A DNA stretch of 64,000 nucleotides, taken from positions 186,001-250,000 of the forward strand of contig CBDFFM010000011.1 of assembly GCA_965246785.1 (NCBI GenBank), in the 5' to 3' direction. A program made the translations under genes and the position numbers. The notes beneath the pieces were generated by a model. The model had not been told where the DNA came from. It was given only the letters and a program-made list of their open reading frames with translations, and searched no databases. Below are positions 37,370 to 45,950 of this stretch, in pieces (position 1 is the first letter of the stretch; each line of letters begins with the position of its first letter). The stretch comes from UBA1952 sp965246785. GTDB lineage: Bacteria; Bacteroidota; Bacteroidia; Chitinophagales; Chitinophagaceae.

Positions 37370-38626
37370 TTAAAGCTTCCCGAGCGTCTCTTCATCCAGT
37401 GCCGCTTCTTTCTCGCGGCCAAGAGACGTATTGGCACCAAAACGAAGCTCCAGAAAGTCCACGTTTTTAGGCTCTGCGGCAACCGCCATATCCAGAAACA
37501 GCATGCTGCTGTGGATGTCGCCGGCCGCATGGAGCAGCTTTGCGTACGCGAATGTCCGTGCGGCAATGCTTCCCTTTCCTACATCGGGCCGCAGCGCCGT
37601 TGCCTTATCTGCCAGGGCCTGAGCTGCGGTTGTATCTGCAGTAAGAATGGCCTGTGCGAGCAGTGCCCCGGCATCTTCGGGCCGCTTTGCACATGCCGTC
37701 TGCGCATACTTCAGCGCCCCGGCTTTATCGCCCTGACGAAGGGCAATCCAGGCAAGATTCATTTCTGCGAAAGAAGCCGGGTCGTCGTGCAGCAGCTGCT
37801 CATAAGCGGCCTGCGCCTTCGGCAGATTCCCGGCAAAGGCATAGGCGGCCGCGCGCCCTTCGCTGTAAAATTTATTGACGCCGCCATCTTTGGCAATAGC
37901 CGTATCGTACGCCAGCGCGGCCTTGTCGTAGAATGCTGCCTTAAAACTTTCCATGGCCATCTTACCATAATTCTCGGCGGTAGGGTACGCCTCTACGATG
38001 CCCGAGTAAAGGCCCATGCGCCAGATAGCGGCCGGCGTGGTATTCAGCGCAATGATGTTCCGGTCGGCCCGCTCTTCCTTGCCGCCCGTAGCCTTGAAGG
38101 GCGGGCCGGTGGTACCGTATTTCTTCACATAGTCCGCCAGGCTGTTCCCTAGTACGCCGAAAATTACATTGCCGTCGTAACCGGCGCGCATCCCGACAAG
38201 CATCAGGTCAAAGTAGTCCCCCTCTGTTCGTGCAAGGCCTTTTTTGGCAATTAGCGCAGCGAATGCCGATTTCCCGTTGTCAAGCGCAGCTTGTCGCACA
38301 GCGGCATCCCGCTCTCTTTGCGCCGCAAGCCGCACCTGCCGGTCATAGTTATCGGTAGCGCCCCAGTTGAAGTAAGGCTGCGGCGGCATGATGGTGCCGC
38401 CTGCGTTGGACGATGAAGAGGAAGAGCTCCCGGACGGAGAAGAATAGCTGCCGGAAGAGGAACTTTTATACGACGAAGAGGACGACGAAGGGACATTATA
38501 AGCTCGCTGCGTTGCATCCTGCAGGCGTTGGTACTCGCGGTTTTGCGCTTGCCGGTCGTAGTAGGTCTGCGCAAAGCTTTGGGAAGCAACAAATAAGAAC
38601 GTGAGTAATAGACTAGCCTGCTTCAT
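37370..38626 (-). CDS. Secreted Ser-rich/TPR protein, module copy 3
   Basis: 418 residues, the first gene of the locus. A signal peptide (ending SFAQ) is followed by TYYDRQAQNREYQRLQDATQ, a Ser-rich linker of ~30 residues, SNAGGTIMPP and YDRQVRL. Helical and TPR-like repeats close with LFLDMAVAAEPKNVDFLELR. It shares RTEGDYFDLMLVGMRAGYD and YGTTGPPFK with its paralogues. It probably binds another protein through the TPR part; the Ser-rich stretch may be a flexible or modified linker. It is adjacent to the tRNA-Phe attachment region. Confidence 0.75.
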   Translation of the reverse strand: MKQASLLLTFLFVASQSFAQTYYDRQAQNREYQRLQDATQRAYNVPSSSSSSYKSSSSGSYSSPSGSSSSSSSNAGGTIMPPQPYFNWGATDNYDRQVRLAAQRERDAAVRQAALDNGKSAFAALIAKKGLARTEGDYFDLMLVGMRAGYDGNVIFGVLGNSLADYVKKYGTTGPPFKATGGKEERADRNIIALNTTPAAIWRMGLYSGIVEAYPTAENYGKMAMESFKAAFYDKAALAYDTAIAKDGGVNKFYSEGRAAAYAFAGNLPKAQAAYEQLLHDDPASFAEMNLAWIALRQGDKAGALKYAQTACAKRPEDAGALLAQAILTADTTAAQALADKATALRPDVGKGSIAARTFAYAKLLHAAGDIHSSMLFLDMAVAAEPKNVDFLELRFGANTSLGREKEAALDEETLGKL

Positions 38627-38765
38627 GCGATTAGATTTCGGACAAAGCTATCGGTAAGGAAGAGGCAGCCAGATACCCACTGGTACGGATTTTACCGTTC
38701 TATCGGGTCACTAATAGGCACGGACTGGCTGATTCGACAATCAAGAACGTAGGCACGGCGGAAAG

Positions 38766-38786
38766 AAAAATCCCGCCGAAGCGGGA
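38766..38786 (-). terminator. Terminator downstream of the tRNA-Phe 3' fragment
   Basis: On the minus strand TCCCGC, a 4-nt loop and GCGGGA are followed by a T-run at 38770-38766. It lies about 15 bp beyond the tRNA 3' end at 38801, where the terminator of the original tRNA gene would be expected. Confidence 0.7.
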
Positions 38787-38800
38787 CTTTTCATTAAAAG

Positions 38801-38845
38801 TGGTGTGGGCCGGGATCGAACCGGCGACACATGGATTTTCAGTCC
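38801..38845 (-). other. tRNA-Phe 3' half (probable attachment-site core)
   Basis: On the minus strand the sequence gives the anticodon loop CTGAAAA (GAA), the 3' anticodon stem, the variable loop, a perfect T-arm (GCCGG-TTCGATC-CCGGC), the 3' acceptor strand CCACACC and discriminator A at 38801. The 5' half is missing: beyond 38845 the sequence no longer pairs. A 3' tRNA piece next to an integrase is the usual footprint of integration into a tRNA gene, with the element on the higher-coordinate side. Confidence 0.75.
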
Positions 38846-38998
38846 TCAAGTAATTGGTTTTATGTGACCTGATACAGGCTCAAACCTGCGCCAATCAACG
38901 ACTTCGGCTTCAGGTGGTTTCGCAAGAAACCATACCAAACCGGCAAATGTTGTCGGATTGTTGTCGGCTGTTGTCGGCAGATTCAAATAATTTTAGGA

Positions 38999-40234
38999 AT
39001 GGCCGTGAACAAAATTGTGCTCAAAAAAGACAAGCGGCAGGACGGCACCTACCCGCTTACCATTAGAGTGACTAAAAGCCGCAAGTCAACCTACATTTAT
39101 CTAGAGCACAGCATCAAAGAAAGCGACTGGGACGCAGCAGGCCAGCGCGTCAAGAAGTCCCATCCAAACAGCACGCGCCTCAATCACTTTCTGGTTAAGA
39201 AACTGGCGGAAGTGAATGAGCATTCGCTGGAACTGGAAAGTGATAAAGAGCAAGTCAGCGCTGCGGCAGTCAAGGAAAAGGTTAAGCCGAAAGTCGGCAA
39301 CACGTTTTTCCCGCAAGCCGACCTGTATTTAAAAACTTTGAAAGATGCCGGGAAATACAACCGGTGGACTCCTGACAAATCCCGCCTTGAGCGCTTCAAG
39401 CAATTCCTGAAACACGATTACGCCTTTCAGGACATTACCGTGCAGCTCCTTGAACGGTTCAAAAGCTACGTGATGTATGGCTTGCCAAAGAAGCAGTCAG
39501 AGCGTTCGGCGCTTAACCACCTTGTCGTCATTCGCTCTGTGTTCAGCCAGGCAATCGCTGCCAAGGTTATTGATGAACGGCATTATCCCTTCGGCAAAGG
39601 CAAAATCTCTATTAAGTTTCCGGATTCAAGCAAAATAGGTCTGATTGCTGAAGACATTATTCGGCTTGAGCAGGTGGAATTGGAGGGCAAGGCCGACCAT
39701 GCGCGAAATGTCTGGCTTTTCTCTTACTATTTCGCAGGAATGCGTATTAGCGATGTGTTGCGGTTACGGTGGCCAGATTTTCAGAGCCACCGACTTTATT
39801 ATACCATGGGCAAAAATAAAAAGGGCGGGTCCCTGAAAGTGCCTGACAAAGCGCTAGCTATTTTGGAAAAATACAAGGCGCTGCGGGAGAATGCGGATGA
39901 CTTGGTATTTCCTGAATTGCGAGGCGTTGACTTGGAGGATAGATTTGTCACGGAACGCACGATTGGCTTTAAAACAAGTGCGCTTGATAAGGTATTAAAG
40001 AACGATGTGGCACCGGCAGCAGGCATTGATAAGATACTCACCATGCATATTTCCCGCCACACCTTTGCGCAACTCGCAGGGAATAAGATTGACATCCGGC
40101 GACTGCAAGAACTGTATCGCCATTCTGATATTGCGACGACTATCGGTTACCAATCCAACTTCAACCACGAAGATGCAGATAATGCCCTCGACACAGTTTT
40201 AAACAGCGTTATTAATAATGAGCCTAAGCCTTAG
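38999..40234 (+). CDS. Tyrosine recombinase/integrase (Bacteroidota type)
   Basis: A 411-residue site-specific recombinase. An N-terminal arm-binding domain (KKDKRQDGTYPLTIRVTKSR) is followed by a SAM-like core-binding domain (~residues 100-200) and a catalytic domain. The catalytic Arg is in GMRISDVLRLRW, the His-x-x-Arg in HISRHTFAQLAG, and His and the nucleophilic Tyr in LYRHSDIATTIGYQ, so it looks active. It begins 154 bp from the tRNA-Phe fragment. Its last 17 bp overlap the start of the nuclease gene. Confidence 0.9.
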   Translation: MAVNKIVLKKDKRQDGTYPLTIRVTKSRKSTYIYLEHSIKESDWDAAGQRVKKSHPNSTRLNHFLVKKLAEVNEHSLELESDKEQVSAAAVKEKVKPKVGNTFFPQADLYLKTLKDAGKYNRWTPDKSRLERFKQFLKHDYAFQDITVQLLERFKSYVMYGLPKKQSERSALNHLVVIRSVFSQAIAAKVIDERHYPFGKGKISIKFPDSSKIGLIAEDIIRLEQVELEGKADHARNVWLFSYYFAGMRISDVLRLRWPDFQSHRLYYTMGKNKKGGSLKVPDKALAILEKYKALRENADDLVFPELRGVDLEDRFVTERTIGFKTSALDKVLKNDVAPAAGIDKILTMHISRHTFAQLAGNKIDIRRLQELYRHSDIATTIGYQSNFNHEDADNALDTVLNSVINNEPKP

Positions 40235-41495
40235 ACACTTCATTCTCGCAGCCCTTTTGTTGTTCGCTGAGCGCACAGCTGCCCAAAGTGACACGCTTCG
40301 CATTTGCACCTACAACTTGTTGAATTACGGTAACTCAGCCAACACCTATCCGTACAAAAATGCCCGGCTTAGCCCCATCCTGCAGGAGATAAAGCCCTCC
40401 ATCGCGTGCTTCAATGAAGTGTCCACAGCGCAGCCGGGAATGCTGGATACTCTCGTTCGGCAGATGCCGTTTGCGGCCGCGCATGGGCCGGTTCATAACA
40501 CGGTCGGCACCACGCAGCTTGACGGATTATTCTGGCGGCTTGGCAAATTTCGTTTGCTGCACGACAGCATTATTTGCAGCGATGTCCGGGATATTGTCGC
40601 TTACGACTTGTACTATGATTATCCCGATCTACCCCTCTACCATGATACCGTAAAGCTCACGGTCATAACCGCGCACTTGAAGTCTTCCAACGCGTCTGCG
40701 GACAAGGCAGACCGAGCGGGTGAAACAGCGAAAGTATCCGCCTACCTTGCGGCTCTTAATAAGGCAGCGAATTACATGATGCTGGGCGACTTCAATCTTT
40801 ATACAAGCTCCGAAATCGCCTACCAGAACCTGACCAATCCAAGCAATCCGAATGCGCGCCTCAACGACCCGTTGAACCGTCCCGGCAGTTGGGACAACAA
40901 CGCCAGCTTTGGCGATATTCACACCCAATCGCCGCGCCTTGCTACCCTGCCGGACGGAGGTGCCAGCGGTGGGCTTGACTCGCGCTTTGACTTTGTCCTG
41001 GTGTCGGACGCGGTGCTCAGCGGCGCTAAGGGTGTTAAATTCCTGCCCGGCAGCTACAAGGCATTGGGCAATGACGGCCAGCATTACGGCAAGGCATTGA
41101 CGGACATGCCTGCAAACAGCATGGTTTCGGCGTCCATTGCGCAGGCACTTTATGAATGTTCCGACCACCTGCCCGTCTTCGCCGATTTTGCATTCACGCC
41201 CCTGCATCTTAGCCCACCGGCTGGTATTGCGGGAGGAAGCGAAAGCTTGCAACTTTCCTTAGCAGTAGTAAATCCTTTTACCGGCAGCATAAACCTTCTC
41301 GCAACCCCAGAGATAGGCCAGGCCGCGTTGAATTATCAACTGCTTTCTATTGCTGGCAAGCTGCTCCAAAGCGGGTCAATCACTTTGCCTGACAATCGCA
41401 TTCATGTTGAGCCTGACCTTGCCCCTGGTGTCTATTTCCTCCGGATATGGAATGCATCCGGCGAAGCGGCGAATTACAGGCTTATTCATTACTAG
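40218..41495 (+). CDS. T9SS-exported endonuclease/exonuclease/phosphatase-family protein
   Basis: 425 residues. A signal peptide (residues 1-22, ending RTAA) is followed by an EEP-fold domain: CTYNLLNYGNS, FNEVSTA with the metal-binding Glu, LGDFNLY, SRFDFVLVS and the catalytic SDHLPVFADF. The C-terminal ~80 residues are T9SS-sorting-like (LAPGVYFLRIWNASGEA). It is therefore probably an extracellular nuclease or phosphoesterase. Its start codon lies inside the integrase gene in another frame, suggesting translational coupling or accidental fusion at integration. Confidence 0.85.
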   Translation: MSLSLRHFILAALLLFAERTAAQSDTLRICTYNLLNYGNSANTYPYKNARLSPILQEIKPSIACFNEVSTAQPGMLDTLVRQMPFAAAHGPVHNTVGTTQLDGLFWRLGKFRLLHDSIICSDVRDIVAYDLYYDYPDLPLYHDTVKLTVITAHLKSSNASADKADRAGETAKVSAYLAALNKAANYMMLGDFNLYTSSEIAYQNLTNPSNPNARLNDPLNRPGSWDNNASFGDIHTQSPRLATLPDGGASGGLDSRFDFVLVSDAVLSGAKGVKFLPGSYKALGNDGQHYGKALTDMPANSMVSASIAQALYECSDHLPVFADFAFTPLHLSPPAGIAGGSESLQLSLAVVNPFTGSINLLATPEIGQAALNYQLLSIAGKLLQSGSITLPDNRIHVEPDLAPGVYFLRIWNASGEAANYRLIHY

Positions 41496-41500
41496 CCTGG

Positions 41501-41740
41501 CTACAGTCCCGCAAGCACTTCACTGATCGCCTTCAGCAATCCGGTATCGGGTGCTTTCTTACTTTCCACATCTTCAGCGCCCATCAAAGCGCGAAACTCG
41601 CCTTGGTCATCTCGCTCAAAAGTCACTTCTATGCCTTCAATCAGAACAACAAAGCGAAGCGTATAACCAAGCACAACCAGCCTGACAGGGAACTCCAACT
41701 CTTCGCCCTTGAAGCAGACAGGCAGCAGCATTTCATCCAT
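41501..41740 (-). CDS. Small acidic hypothetical protein
   Basis: 79 residues, convergent with the nuclease gene, 5 bp between the stops. The first part is beta-like (LEFPVRLVVLGYTLRFVVLI), the second acidic and helical (PDTGLLKAISEVLAGL). It is not recognised. It is taken as real because it fills the gap exactly with normal amino-acid use and no competing frame. Confidence 0.6.
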   Translation of the reverse strand: MDEMLLPVCFKGEELEFPVRLVVLGYTLRFVVLIEGIEVTFERDDQGEFRALMGAEDVESKKAPDTGLLKAISEVLAGL

Positions 41741-41827
41741 AAGAACGCGAAGCTCCTCTGTTTACCTCCTCTGGCATAATAATTAGAGCCGAGAGCCTGA
41801 TTGCTTCACATTCTAAAATCAAGCTCT

Positions 41828-42004
41828 ATGGCAGACGACAAAAACAGTACAGGGAGGCAGGACGCAATCCGCGTGGATTCAAACGACCCAAGCGAGGTGG
41901 AATACTTGCACAGCCAACACCCCGACAATACCCATCAGGAAGTTGTGGACGCCGTCAAGAAATACGGGCCTATCCGGGCAGATATTGAGAAGCATTTGAA
42001 GTAA
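41828..42004 (+). CDS. DUF3606 small protein
   Basis: 58 residues from the ATG at 41828 (the upstream in-frame extension is not conserved-looking). The pattern DAIRVDSNDPSEVEYLHSQH and VVDAVKKYGPIRADIEKHL is that of DUF3606, a small single-domain family of unknown function common in soil bacteria. A strong terminator follows. Confidence 0.8.
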   Translation: MADDKNSTGRQDAIRVDSNDPSEVEYLHSQHPDNTHQEVVDAVKKYGPIRADIEKHLK

Positions 42005-42028
42005 CCGTAACCAGCTACCATAATTGAC

Positions 42029-42055
42029 GCCTCGCACCTGCGAGGCATTTTTTTT
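42029..42055 (+). terminator. Intrinsic terminator after DUF3606 gene
   Basis: An 8-bp perfect stem (GCCTCGCA at 42029-42036 pairs with 42039-42046) with a 2-nt nominal loop is followed by A and eight T. Confidence 0.85.
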
Positions 42056-42157
42056 GTGGAGCAGAGGCACGGCAATAACAATTCAATAATTAACACGAAT
42101 TGAAAACGATGATTATTTTTAACAGGTGGTTTTGTTGAATAAACACCGCCCTATATC

Positions 42158-42571
42158 ATGGTAACGATAGACGATATCTTGCATCATATCGCTCAAGACT
42201 TGCGCTGCTATAGCGACGCAGATTCAAAGGCAGCGATTGACGAGTTTGTTACCGGCTGCATGTTCGACATGCGCATATCCATCACCACAGACCTGGAAGA
42301 AACGGAGATCAACTACTTGAACCGCTACGGTCAGGGCCGCACCTTTTATTTCCGCCTGCCGAACTATGAGCGCGGCAAGGCGCTCGCCGCCGAGCTGTTC
42401 TATCTTATCCGGGGCATAAGGCCGGACATGAGTAGTTACACCGGTGATAAGTTCAACCCGCAAGACGCGCTCTATCTTTTCCTGCACTTAGGCAGCATTA
42501 ACCCGCCGCCGGTTACTGACGTGCTGCCGCTCATTAACCAAGTAAGGCTAAACCAGATTTTGCAGAATTAG
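42158..42571 (+). CDS. Hypothetical protein in integrated element
   Basis: 137 residues, no signal peptide, mixed alpha/beta, acidic N-terminal half (TIDDILHHIAQDLRCYSDAD). It is not recognised. Its 3' end overlaps the convergent integrase gene by 38 bp, so the true C-terminus or the integrase C-terminus may differ. It is treated as accessory cargo. Confidence 0.55.
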   Translation: MVTIDDILHHIAQDLRCYSDADSKAAIDEFVTGCMFDMRISITTDLEETEINYLNRYGQGRTFYFRLPNYERGKALAAELFYLIRGIRPDMSSYTGDKFNPQDALYLFLHLGSINPPPVTDVLPLINQVRLNQILQN

Positions 42572-43817
42572 CGCGGGTGTTATTGACTTCGACAGTTGGC
42601 TTTTCTCTTTGCACCTCGTCAATGTAGTCCGCCCATTGCTGCATCATCACTTTTCGCTCGCCTAAAAAATCTGCTCTATCGTATGCCTGATTGACTTTGC
42701 CTTTCGGTAAGTGAGCCAGCTGCCGGTCTACCACTTCATGCCTATACCCGAGCCTTTCTTTGATGGTACTCATCGCTAACGCTCTAAATCCATGTCCAGT
42801 CATTCGGCGGTAGTAGTCCATTCTTCGTAACGCCATCAGCAGCGTTGTGTTGCTCATGGGCTTATCGCGCCGGGTAAAGCTGGGAAACAAATAGTTTGGG
42901 CTAAGACCGACTGACTCAACTCGCTTTCGACTGATTGTTTCCAATTCGCGCAACAATGCAATAGCCTGTTTAGAAAGCGGCACGGTATGAGCCGATTTCA
43001 TTTTCATGCGCTCAGGCGGTATCCGCCATTCCGCCCTGTCAAAATTAACCTCATCCCACCGCGCTTCCAACAATTCCGACGTTCGGACGAATGTCAAAAT
43101 CATCAGCCACATGGCAATTGTCGTTTGCCGATAAAGCCGACCGGTATTGACGTTCAGCTTTCGCAATAGTTCCGGTAACTCCTCTATCGTGATAGCGGCA
43201 AAATGGCCGGGACGATGCGGAAACAGCGCACCTTTCAGGTCTCTTGTTTTATCACTTTCAGCCCGCCCCGTTACGACCGCATAGCGAAAGACCTGGCCGA
43301 TAGCCCGCAATACGCGCCGGGCAAGTTCATTGGTCTTTCGTTCTTCAATCCTGCGAACACATGCGTAGATCATTGGCGGTGTAATCTCTGAAACGGGCAT
43401 CTTGCCAAAGAAGGGAAAGACGTTTTTTTCGAGCCTGCTAAGCGTATTGTCGTGTGTTCTGTCGGCCCACCGTGACTTATACTCTTGAAGCCATTCCCGT
43501 GCTACGAGTTCAAACGTTTGCGCCGATGCATATTTTGCAAGGATTTTTTGTTCTCGCTTTATCTGATTGGGGTTGATTCCGCCAGCAATATCCGCTCTTG
43601 CTGCATCACGCTTTTCTCTCGCCTGCACCAAGCTTACCGCCGGATAGTTGCCATGCGTCAGCAGCTTTTCTTTGCCGCAGATTTTATAGCGTTGTCTCCA
43701 GATTTTTGTTCCGCTTGACCGCACCTCCAGATAAAGGCCACTACTGTCGCGCAATTTATAAGGACTGCTTTGCGGCTTTGCATGGCGACAGTCCAAGTCC
43801 GATAAGGCCATTGGCAC
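42534..43817 (-). CDS. P4-type tyrosine integrase (DUF4102 N-domain)
   Basis: A 427-residue integrase. The N-terminal arm domain (LSDLDCRHAKPQSSPYKLRD, YLEVRSSGTKIWRQRY) is the DUF4102 type of P4-like integrases. The catalytic residues are Arg in LTFVRTSELLEARW, His-x-x-Arg in HGFRALAMSTIKER, His in QLAHLPKG and Tyr in VNQAYDRADFL. Such enzymes insert elements into tRNA 3' ends, and a tRNA 3' fragment lies 172 bp upstream, in the same orientation as the integrase gene. It looks intact. Confidence 0.9.
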   Translation of the reverse strand: MPMALSDLDCRHAKPQSSPYKLRDSSGLYLEVRSSGTKIWRQRYKICGKEKLLTHGNYPAVSLVQAREKRDAARADIAGGINPNQIKREQKILAKYASAQTFELVAREWLQEYKSRWADRTHDNTLSRLEKNVFPFFGKMPVSEITPPMIYACVRRIEERKTNELARRVLRAIGQVFRYAVVTGRAESDKTRDLKGALFPHRPGHFAAITIEELPELLRKLNVNTGRLYRQTTIAMWLMILTFVRTSELLEARWDEVNFDRAEWRIPPERMKMKSAHTVPLSKQAIALLRELETISRKRVESVGLSPNYLFPSFTRRDKPMSNTTLLMALRRMDYYRRMTGHGFRALAMSTIKERLGYRHEVVDRQLAHLPKGKVNQAYDRADFLGERKVMMQQWADYIDEVQREKPTVEVNNTRANSAKSGLALLG

Positions 43818-43929
43818 CTCCTAAACGAGTGGGTAAGATATTATGGGAAGAAAATGTTACCCACTTTCTTACCCGCCCAATAGGCATACATCCCTAAGTT
43901 CCATAGGAGCGCATAAGGCCATTATAACA

Positions 43930-43957
43930 AAAAACCCTCGTGAATACAAGGGTTTTT
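43930..43957. terminator. Hairpin terminator near the second attachment site
   Basis: AAAAACCCT (43930-43938) pairs with AGGGTTTTT (43949-43957) around a 10-nt loop, usable from both strands. It lies between the P4-type integrase start and the tRNA fragment. Confidence 0.7.
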
Positions 43958-43988
43958 GGACTTCGCTGGATAGGAAAATATTGATAGA

Positions 43989-44011
43989 TGGTGGCCCGAG
44001 CCGGATTTGAA
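43989..44011 (-). other. 23-nt tRNA 3' end with encoded CCA (probable attachment core)
   Basis: Minus strand: T-loop TTCAAAT, 3' T-strand CCGGC, acceptor 3' strand TCGGGCC, discriminator A, then CCA. The bases before the T-loop (CTCAG) do not pair with CCGGC, so only the 3' terminal part of a tRNA is present. With the P4-type integrase next to it, this fits an att core copy. The tRNA species cannot be named from this piece. Confidence 0.65.
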
Positions 44012-44191
44012 CTGAGTCTATTAAGTGTTTGAGTCAATGGGCGCTTTCAACACGAACTCTTCATGGTTACCCGCATAATTACCCGCGGTCTGTGAAAGCC
44101 GTTTCAATTTTAATGCTCGTATCATCCATCCTTAAACGTTGAGTTCAGTCCAACCACACGTTTGGCAATCCCAGTATTTCTTTACGCGCTC

Positions 44192-45418
44192 TTAATTACG
44201 GATAAGATCACCCGGAGAAATTTGAAATGAAAGTTGCCACTTGTTAGTGTGAAGCGCATCCTGGTCGCTAGATGCTGGAGGAATTGCTGCAAGCTTTCCA
44301 ATATTGGGAATGTCCACGCCCATTGAATATTGCACCAAAGAAAAATTGTCAGACAATTGCAGTGCTTTTAAGTACGCTTCAGACCCAATGATATAAGCGG
44401 GGCGACAGTATGCAAAAAGGGACCAGCCGGATTTGCCAAGCCGAAAGCTTACATTGGCATCAAAGCCAAGATTGATATTTCCGAAGAGAGATTTTAGTTC
44501 AAAAGGTGAGTTGAGGACAGGAACCTCTGTTGCAACTTTTGGAGAGAATTCTACGAGCGCCCAGGTACCCTTAGTAGCGCTATGAAAAAGTGGGTAGTTG
44601 ATATTAATAACCAAATTTCCCCCATTGCCAGTTAGCGTTCTAAATTTTGCCTCCTCAGCTTTCGAGGTGTCAGAGGTCGAGGTAATAAGAGTGTTTAAAG
44701 CAAACTTAATGGGCCCCGTAAAGAATGAAAGTAGTTCAGGATTGACCGCTCCCGCATTTTCCCATCCATAAAGTGCAACACGATTCCCACCCTGGAATGA
44801 TTTACCTGCCGACCGCCGATAAACCATTGAAGCCTCAGTTGCGTTTCGAGCCGGGAAGAAGCGATTGATTATTTTGGGGCGACCATAAATCCTATTTACT
44901 CCCCAATACCCAATAGCTAAAGAATCCAGCGTCCCTTTCAAGTTTTTAAGCCGTGGAATGCGCTCATCTTGCTTTTCAACAATCGAGACGTTTTCCTTTG
45001 CCGAATTGGTGGGAATGTTGGAAATCGCATCTACAACCTTGTCCACCCTCTCTGCCAGTTGATGAATAAACTCCCCTTCATGGCATGCACGATAAGGCAC
45101 AATTCTATTTTCAGGATCTTCTAAAGCAGTACGCCACTCCTTTACCTGCCCATACAATTTGTCCGATTCAACATCATTATCCTTACCTGAAACAACCTTA
45201 AAATATTTATCCAGAGCGGAAGCATCAATCGTACAATCGCTTTTCACATCGTCCTCCTCACTTAGAAACTTAGTCACGCCTCCTGGCATTTGCGCCCATG
45301 TAAAGCATGGTGTGAAACACAGTAGCGCTACGAAAGCAAAGCGGCGAAGCCATTTACATGCGGCAATTCCCTTAGTTGGAGCGTGTTTTGCGGGAGCAAA
45401 CAAGAAAGTAAGTTTCAC
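44192..45418 (-). CDS. Exported hypothetical protein
   Basis: 408 residues with a signal peptide after a basic start (FVALLCFTPCFTWAQ, ending near residue 43). A central charged helix-rich region contains HQLAERVDKVVDAISNI. The C-terminal half has alternating strands (LVININYPLFHSAT, FGNINLGFDANVSFRLGKSG, WQLSFQISPGD), so a small outer-membrane or lipid-facing beta domain is possible. It is not recognised. It is more A/T-rich than the backbone. Confidence 0.65.
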   Translation of the reverse strand: MKLTFLFAPAKHAPTKGIAACKWLRRFAFVALLCFTPCFTWAQMPGGVTKFLSEEDDVKSDCTIDASALDKYFKVVSGKDNDVESDKLYGQVKEWRTALEDPENRIVPYRACHEGEFIHQLAERVDKVVDAISNIPTNSAKENVSIVEKQDERIPRLKNLKGTLDSLAIGYWGVNRIYGRPKIINRFFPARNATEASMVYRRSAGKSFQGGNRVALYGWENAGAVNPELLSFFTGPIKFALNTLITSTSDTSKAEEAKFRTLTGNGGNLVININYPLFHSATKGTWALVEFSPKVATEVPVLNSPFELKSLFGNINLGFDANVSFRLGKSGWSLFAYCRPAYIIGSEAYLKALQLSDNFSLVQYSMGVDIPNIGKLAAIPPASSDQDALHTNKWQLSFQISPGDLIRN

Positions 45419-45493
45419 GGCGAAGATTCTTATCGTATGTTAGAATAAATCAGGTTATACAGTTGGAGGCTACGAGGTATTTTCATTTTCTAA

Positions 45494-45835
45494 CTAGTTA
45501 TGACAAGTTTCGTGGTGGTAATCTTCAGATATTGCTGTTTCGCCGTCAAGCTTGCTCTGAGCAATTAAGCCGTTTGAATTAATAGAAGCGCGCAACGCGG
45601 GAATGTATCCGTTTTCAAGGTTTTGATATTTCAGCACCAATAAACGTTCTGAAACGAGTCAAGGGATATACGCTTCATATTCGGAATACAACACCCGTGC
45701 ATCTGAAATCCGGTAGAACTTTCCAATATGCCGCATACTGCCAAGCCCAACTCCGAAATTTCTTGTGACTGCATCCTTATAACTGACGATGTCAAAGATG
45801 ACCTTCCCGTAGGCTGTTGACAGTTCCCCGCCATC
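45494..45835 (-). pseudogene. Decayed reading frame, unknown family
   Basis: On the minus strand one frame reads DGGELSTAYGKVIFDIVSYK through VLYSEYEAYIP, then TGA at 45661-45659, and continues plausibly as LVSERLLVLKYQNLENGYIP to TAG at 45494. A TAA at 45838-45836 separates it from a further protein-like stretch upstream (HHYAGSYHFAPPVAISC). Amino-acid composition looks coding across both stops. I read it as a gene remnant. No other feature is seen in the 532-bp gap. Confidence 0.4.
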
Positions 45836-45950
45836 TTAACACGAAATAGCGACGGGCGGCGCAAAATGATAGCTCCCTGCATAATGATGAGCCGAAGTCA
45901 TCTGCCTTTCTGGTCATTAAAGTGCTGTTACGAATTTGTTGCAAATTCGC

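Noticed and set aside
42029..42055. Possible attachment-site repeat between the two integrases
   Set aside because: The sequence is a simple terminator; neither tRNA core sequence occurs here.
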